Source: Rhodophyticola sp017644125
GTDB lineage: Bacteria; Pseudomonadota; Alphaproteobacteria; Rhodobacterales; Rhodobacteraceae
Assembly (NCBI RefSeq): GCF_042140125.1
Contig: NZ_CP159473.1
DNA: 64,000 nt
Strand: one strand, 5' to 3'
Part shown: positions 62,555 through 64,000 of the stretch, piece by piece
Position numbering within the stretch: the stretch's first letter is position 1
Layout: each line of letters begins with the position of its first letter
The notes under the pieces: model-generated
Seen by the model: the letters and a program-made list of their open reading frames with translations, nothing else
Database searches by the model: none
What the model was told of the DNA's origin: nothing
Program-made: the position numbers and the translations under genes

Positions 62555-63377
62555 GCGCCTGTCCGGCGCTCTTCTGGCGGTGGCCCTGACGGTCGCCGCC
62601 AGCGTGTCGTATGCGGCACCGCCGCAGCGTGTCGTGTCGATGAACCTCTGCACGGATCAGCTTGCAATGATGCTGGCCGCACCGGGACAGTTGATTTCGG
62701 TCAGCGATATCGCGTCGGATCCGATGATCTCTCCGATGCATGTCGAGGCCGGGGCCTATCCGTCCAATTCCGGCGGTGCCGAGGAGATCTATCTGCTGAA
62801 CCCGGATCTGGTGCTTGCGGGCGTCTATTCCGACCCTGCCGTCGTTTCCATGTTGCGCCGTCTCGGGATCGACGTCGCCCAGATCGACATCGTGACCGGG
62901 CTGGATGAGGTGGCCGAGCGTCTCGGCGAAGTCGGCGCGCTTCTGGGGCGGGAGACTGAGGCGCAGGCCGAAATCGCCCGGTTCGAGACGGGTCTGGCCA
63001 TGGTCCGCCACGCGCAGACCAGGCCCAGCGCCGCGTTCTACTATCCCAACGGATACTCGCTCGGCACCGGCACACTGTCCCACGACATTCTGACGACCGC
63101 CGGGTTTCGGCATATCGCCGAAGAAATGGGCCGCAATACCAGCGGCCGGCTGGCGCTTGAGCTTCTGGTGACGGCTGCGCCGGACCTGGTGATCAGCACC
63201 GGCACCTATCCGGGCAACTCCCGATCCGAGGAAATCCTTCGTCATCCGGCGCTGGAAGCGCTCGTTTCGGCGGGGCATCGCCATATCAGCGGGCCCGATT
63301 GGGTCTGCGGCACCCCGCGTGTCCTGACTGCGCTGGCCGACCTGCGCGCGGCGCACCGCGCGATGGAGGTGGAATGA
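62532..63377 (+). CDS. btuF: cobalamin ABC transporter substrate-binding protein (BtuF-like)
   Basis: A 281-residue (from the TTG at 62532) periplasmic protein of the BtuF/FecB group: a hydrophobic leader RRLSGALLAVALTVAASVSYA, then PQRVVSMNLCTDQLAMMLAAPGQLISVSDIA, EIYLLNPDLVLAGVYSDPAVVSMLRRLGI and HISGPDWVCGTPRVLTALADL. No standard ATG exists and the exact start is unclear; the frame overlaps the end of btuB. It receives corrinoid in the periplasm and passes it to the BtuC-like permease. Confidence 0.85.
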   Translation: MACGPVSRRLSGALLAVALTVAASVSYAAPPQRVVSMNLCTDQLAMMLAAPGQLISVSDIASDPMISPMHVEAGAYPSNSGGAEEIYLLNPDLVLAGVYSDPAVVSMLRRLGIDVAQIDIVTGLDEVAERLGEVGALLGRETEAQAEIARFETGLAMVRHAQTRPSAAFYYPNGYSLGTGTLSHDILTTAGFRHIAEEMGRNTSGRLALELLVTAAPDLVISTGTYPGNSRSEEILRHPALEALVSAGHRHISGPDWVCGTPRVLTALADLRAAHRAMEVE

Positions 63378-64000
63378 ATTCTTTCCCGTCTCCTCGGTAT
63401 CCTGTCGGCCATCGTCGCGACCCTGTTCTGCGCCTCGCTTCTGATCGGGCCGGCGGGGTTCGGCATCGGCGACAGCATCTCCGCCCTGGTACGTGGCGAC
63501 GGCGAGGCCGTGACGCTGGTGATGCGGGAGATCCGCCTGCCCCGCGCGCTTCTGGCGGTGATGATCGGGGTCAGCCTCGGCCTTTCCGGTGCCGCGCTTC
63601 AGGGTTTTCTGCGGAACCCGCTGGCGGAACCCGGGCTGATCGGCGTCACCTCCTCGGCAGCGCTTGGCGCCGTCATCGCGCTGCAAACGGGCTTCGCCGC
63701 CAGCTTTGCGCTCGCGCTTCCGGTTTCGGCTCTGATCGGCGCTTTGGTCTCTGTTCTGCTGCTGCTCCTTCTGGCCGGACCACGTGGCGGATCGCTGACA
63801 CTGATCCTCGCGGGCATCGCGATCAGCGCGCTGGCAGGGGCCTTTCTGTCGCTGGTGCTCAATCTTTCGCCCAATCCGTTCGCGGTAAGCGAGATCGTGT
63901 TCTGGATGCTCGGCTCGCTCTCGGACCGGTCCTTCGACCATGTCCTGATCGCCCTGCCGGTCATGGCCCTTGGCTGGGCGCTTCTTGCGAGCCTCGGGCG
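63378..64000 (+). CDS. btuC: cobalamin ABC transporter permease (BtuC/FecCD-like), partial
   Basis: The encoded chain is a clear FecCD permease (SRLLGILSAIVATLFCASLLIGPAGFGIGDS, MREIRLPRALLAVMIGVSLGLSGAALQGFLRNPLAEPGLIGVTSSAALGAVIAL, ISALAGAFLSLVL) and runs off the window at base 64000. It continues the same frame as btuF just after the TGA. The only ATG in the overlap (63374) is in another frame. The most direct start is therefore ATT at 63378, 7 bases after GGAGG at 63365-63369, or there is a frameshift. Confidence 0.75.
   Translation, partial: MLSRLLGILSAIVATLFCASLLIGPAGFGIGDSISALVRGDGEAVTLVMREIRLPRALLAVMIGVSLGLSGAALQGFLRNPLAEPGLIGVTSSAALGAVIALQTGFAASFALALPVSALIGALVSVLLLLLLAGPRGGSLTLILAGIAISALAGAFLSLVLNLSPNPFAVSEIVFWMLGSLSDRSFDHVLIALPVMALGWALLASLG

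Overview
The window is GC-rich, densely coded DNA from an alphaproteobacterium, most likely a member of the Rhodobacterales (Roseobacteraceae/Paracoccaceae type). This rests on the gene neighbourhoods (parvulin-argJ-mutT divergent from secA; serC-serA behind a serC-type leader; a paaZ-X-A-B-C-D-E operon; an FzlA-like GST next to queG), on protein resemblance, and on small Rhodobacterales-style exported proteins. No rRNA, tRNA, CRISPR, prophage or insertion sequence was recognised. It reads as ordinary chromosome with some regulatory and structural oddities.

Layout. 0-8 kb: CPBP membrane protease, a MarR regulator, grxC, comF, a degenerate methyltransferase, hemH, then mutT-argJ-parvulin on the minus strand. 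8-22 kb: secA, an exported protein of unknown function, a phosphate-binding-like/OmpA fusion, map, sfsA, a four-gene run (molybdopterin-binding protein, GNAT, AhpD-like, OmpA-like), a LysR regulator divergent from a class II aldolase, topoisomerase IB and a methyltransferase. 22-31.4 kb: a phenylacetate degradation locus. The minus strand carries paaZ, paaX, paaA, paaB, paaC, paaD and paaE. The plus strand carries paaI, paaK and a TetR (PaaR-like) gene. Two candidate operators lie in the control regions. 31.5-42.4 kb: mtgA, GST, queG, an epimerase, two YkuD L,D-transpeptidase-like proteins flanking a CAP protein, rlmN, an IalB-like protein, an asparaginase and a frameshifted hybrid histidine kinase. 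42.5-50.8 kb: a PAN/alpha-2-macroglobulin protein coupled to pbpC, then a small exported protein made of two tandem 57-residue copies. 50.9-56.2 kb: thiolase, MarR, serC-serA with its leader RNA, and another MarR. 56.3-64 kb: a manganese/zinc-type ABC operon (sitABCD-like) behind a 15-bp inverted-repeat operator overlapping its promoter, with sitC frameshifted; then a cobalamin riboswitch controlling btuB, a BtuF-like binding protein and a BtuC-like permease cut by the window edge.

Several signals lie outside ordinary annotation. There is a 36-residue basic peptide with an 11-nt perfect Shine-Dalgarno, and a 42-residue protein overlapping the end of hemH. A 21-bp AT-rich inverted repeat sits at the paaX/paaA junction. 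A poly-G tract marks the histidine-kinase frameshift. The btuF/btuC junction lacks a normal start codon and keeps the same frame across the stop. Two or three frameshifts within about 23 kb could also mean residual sequencing or assembly error, which cannot be decided from the sequence alone.
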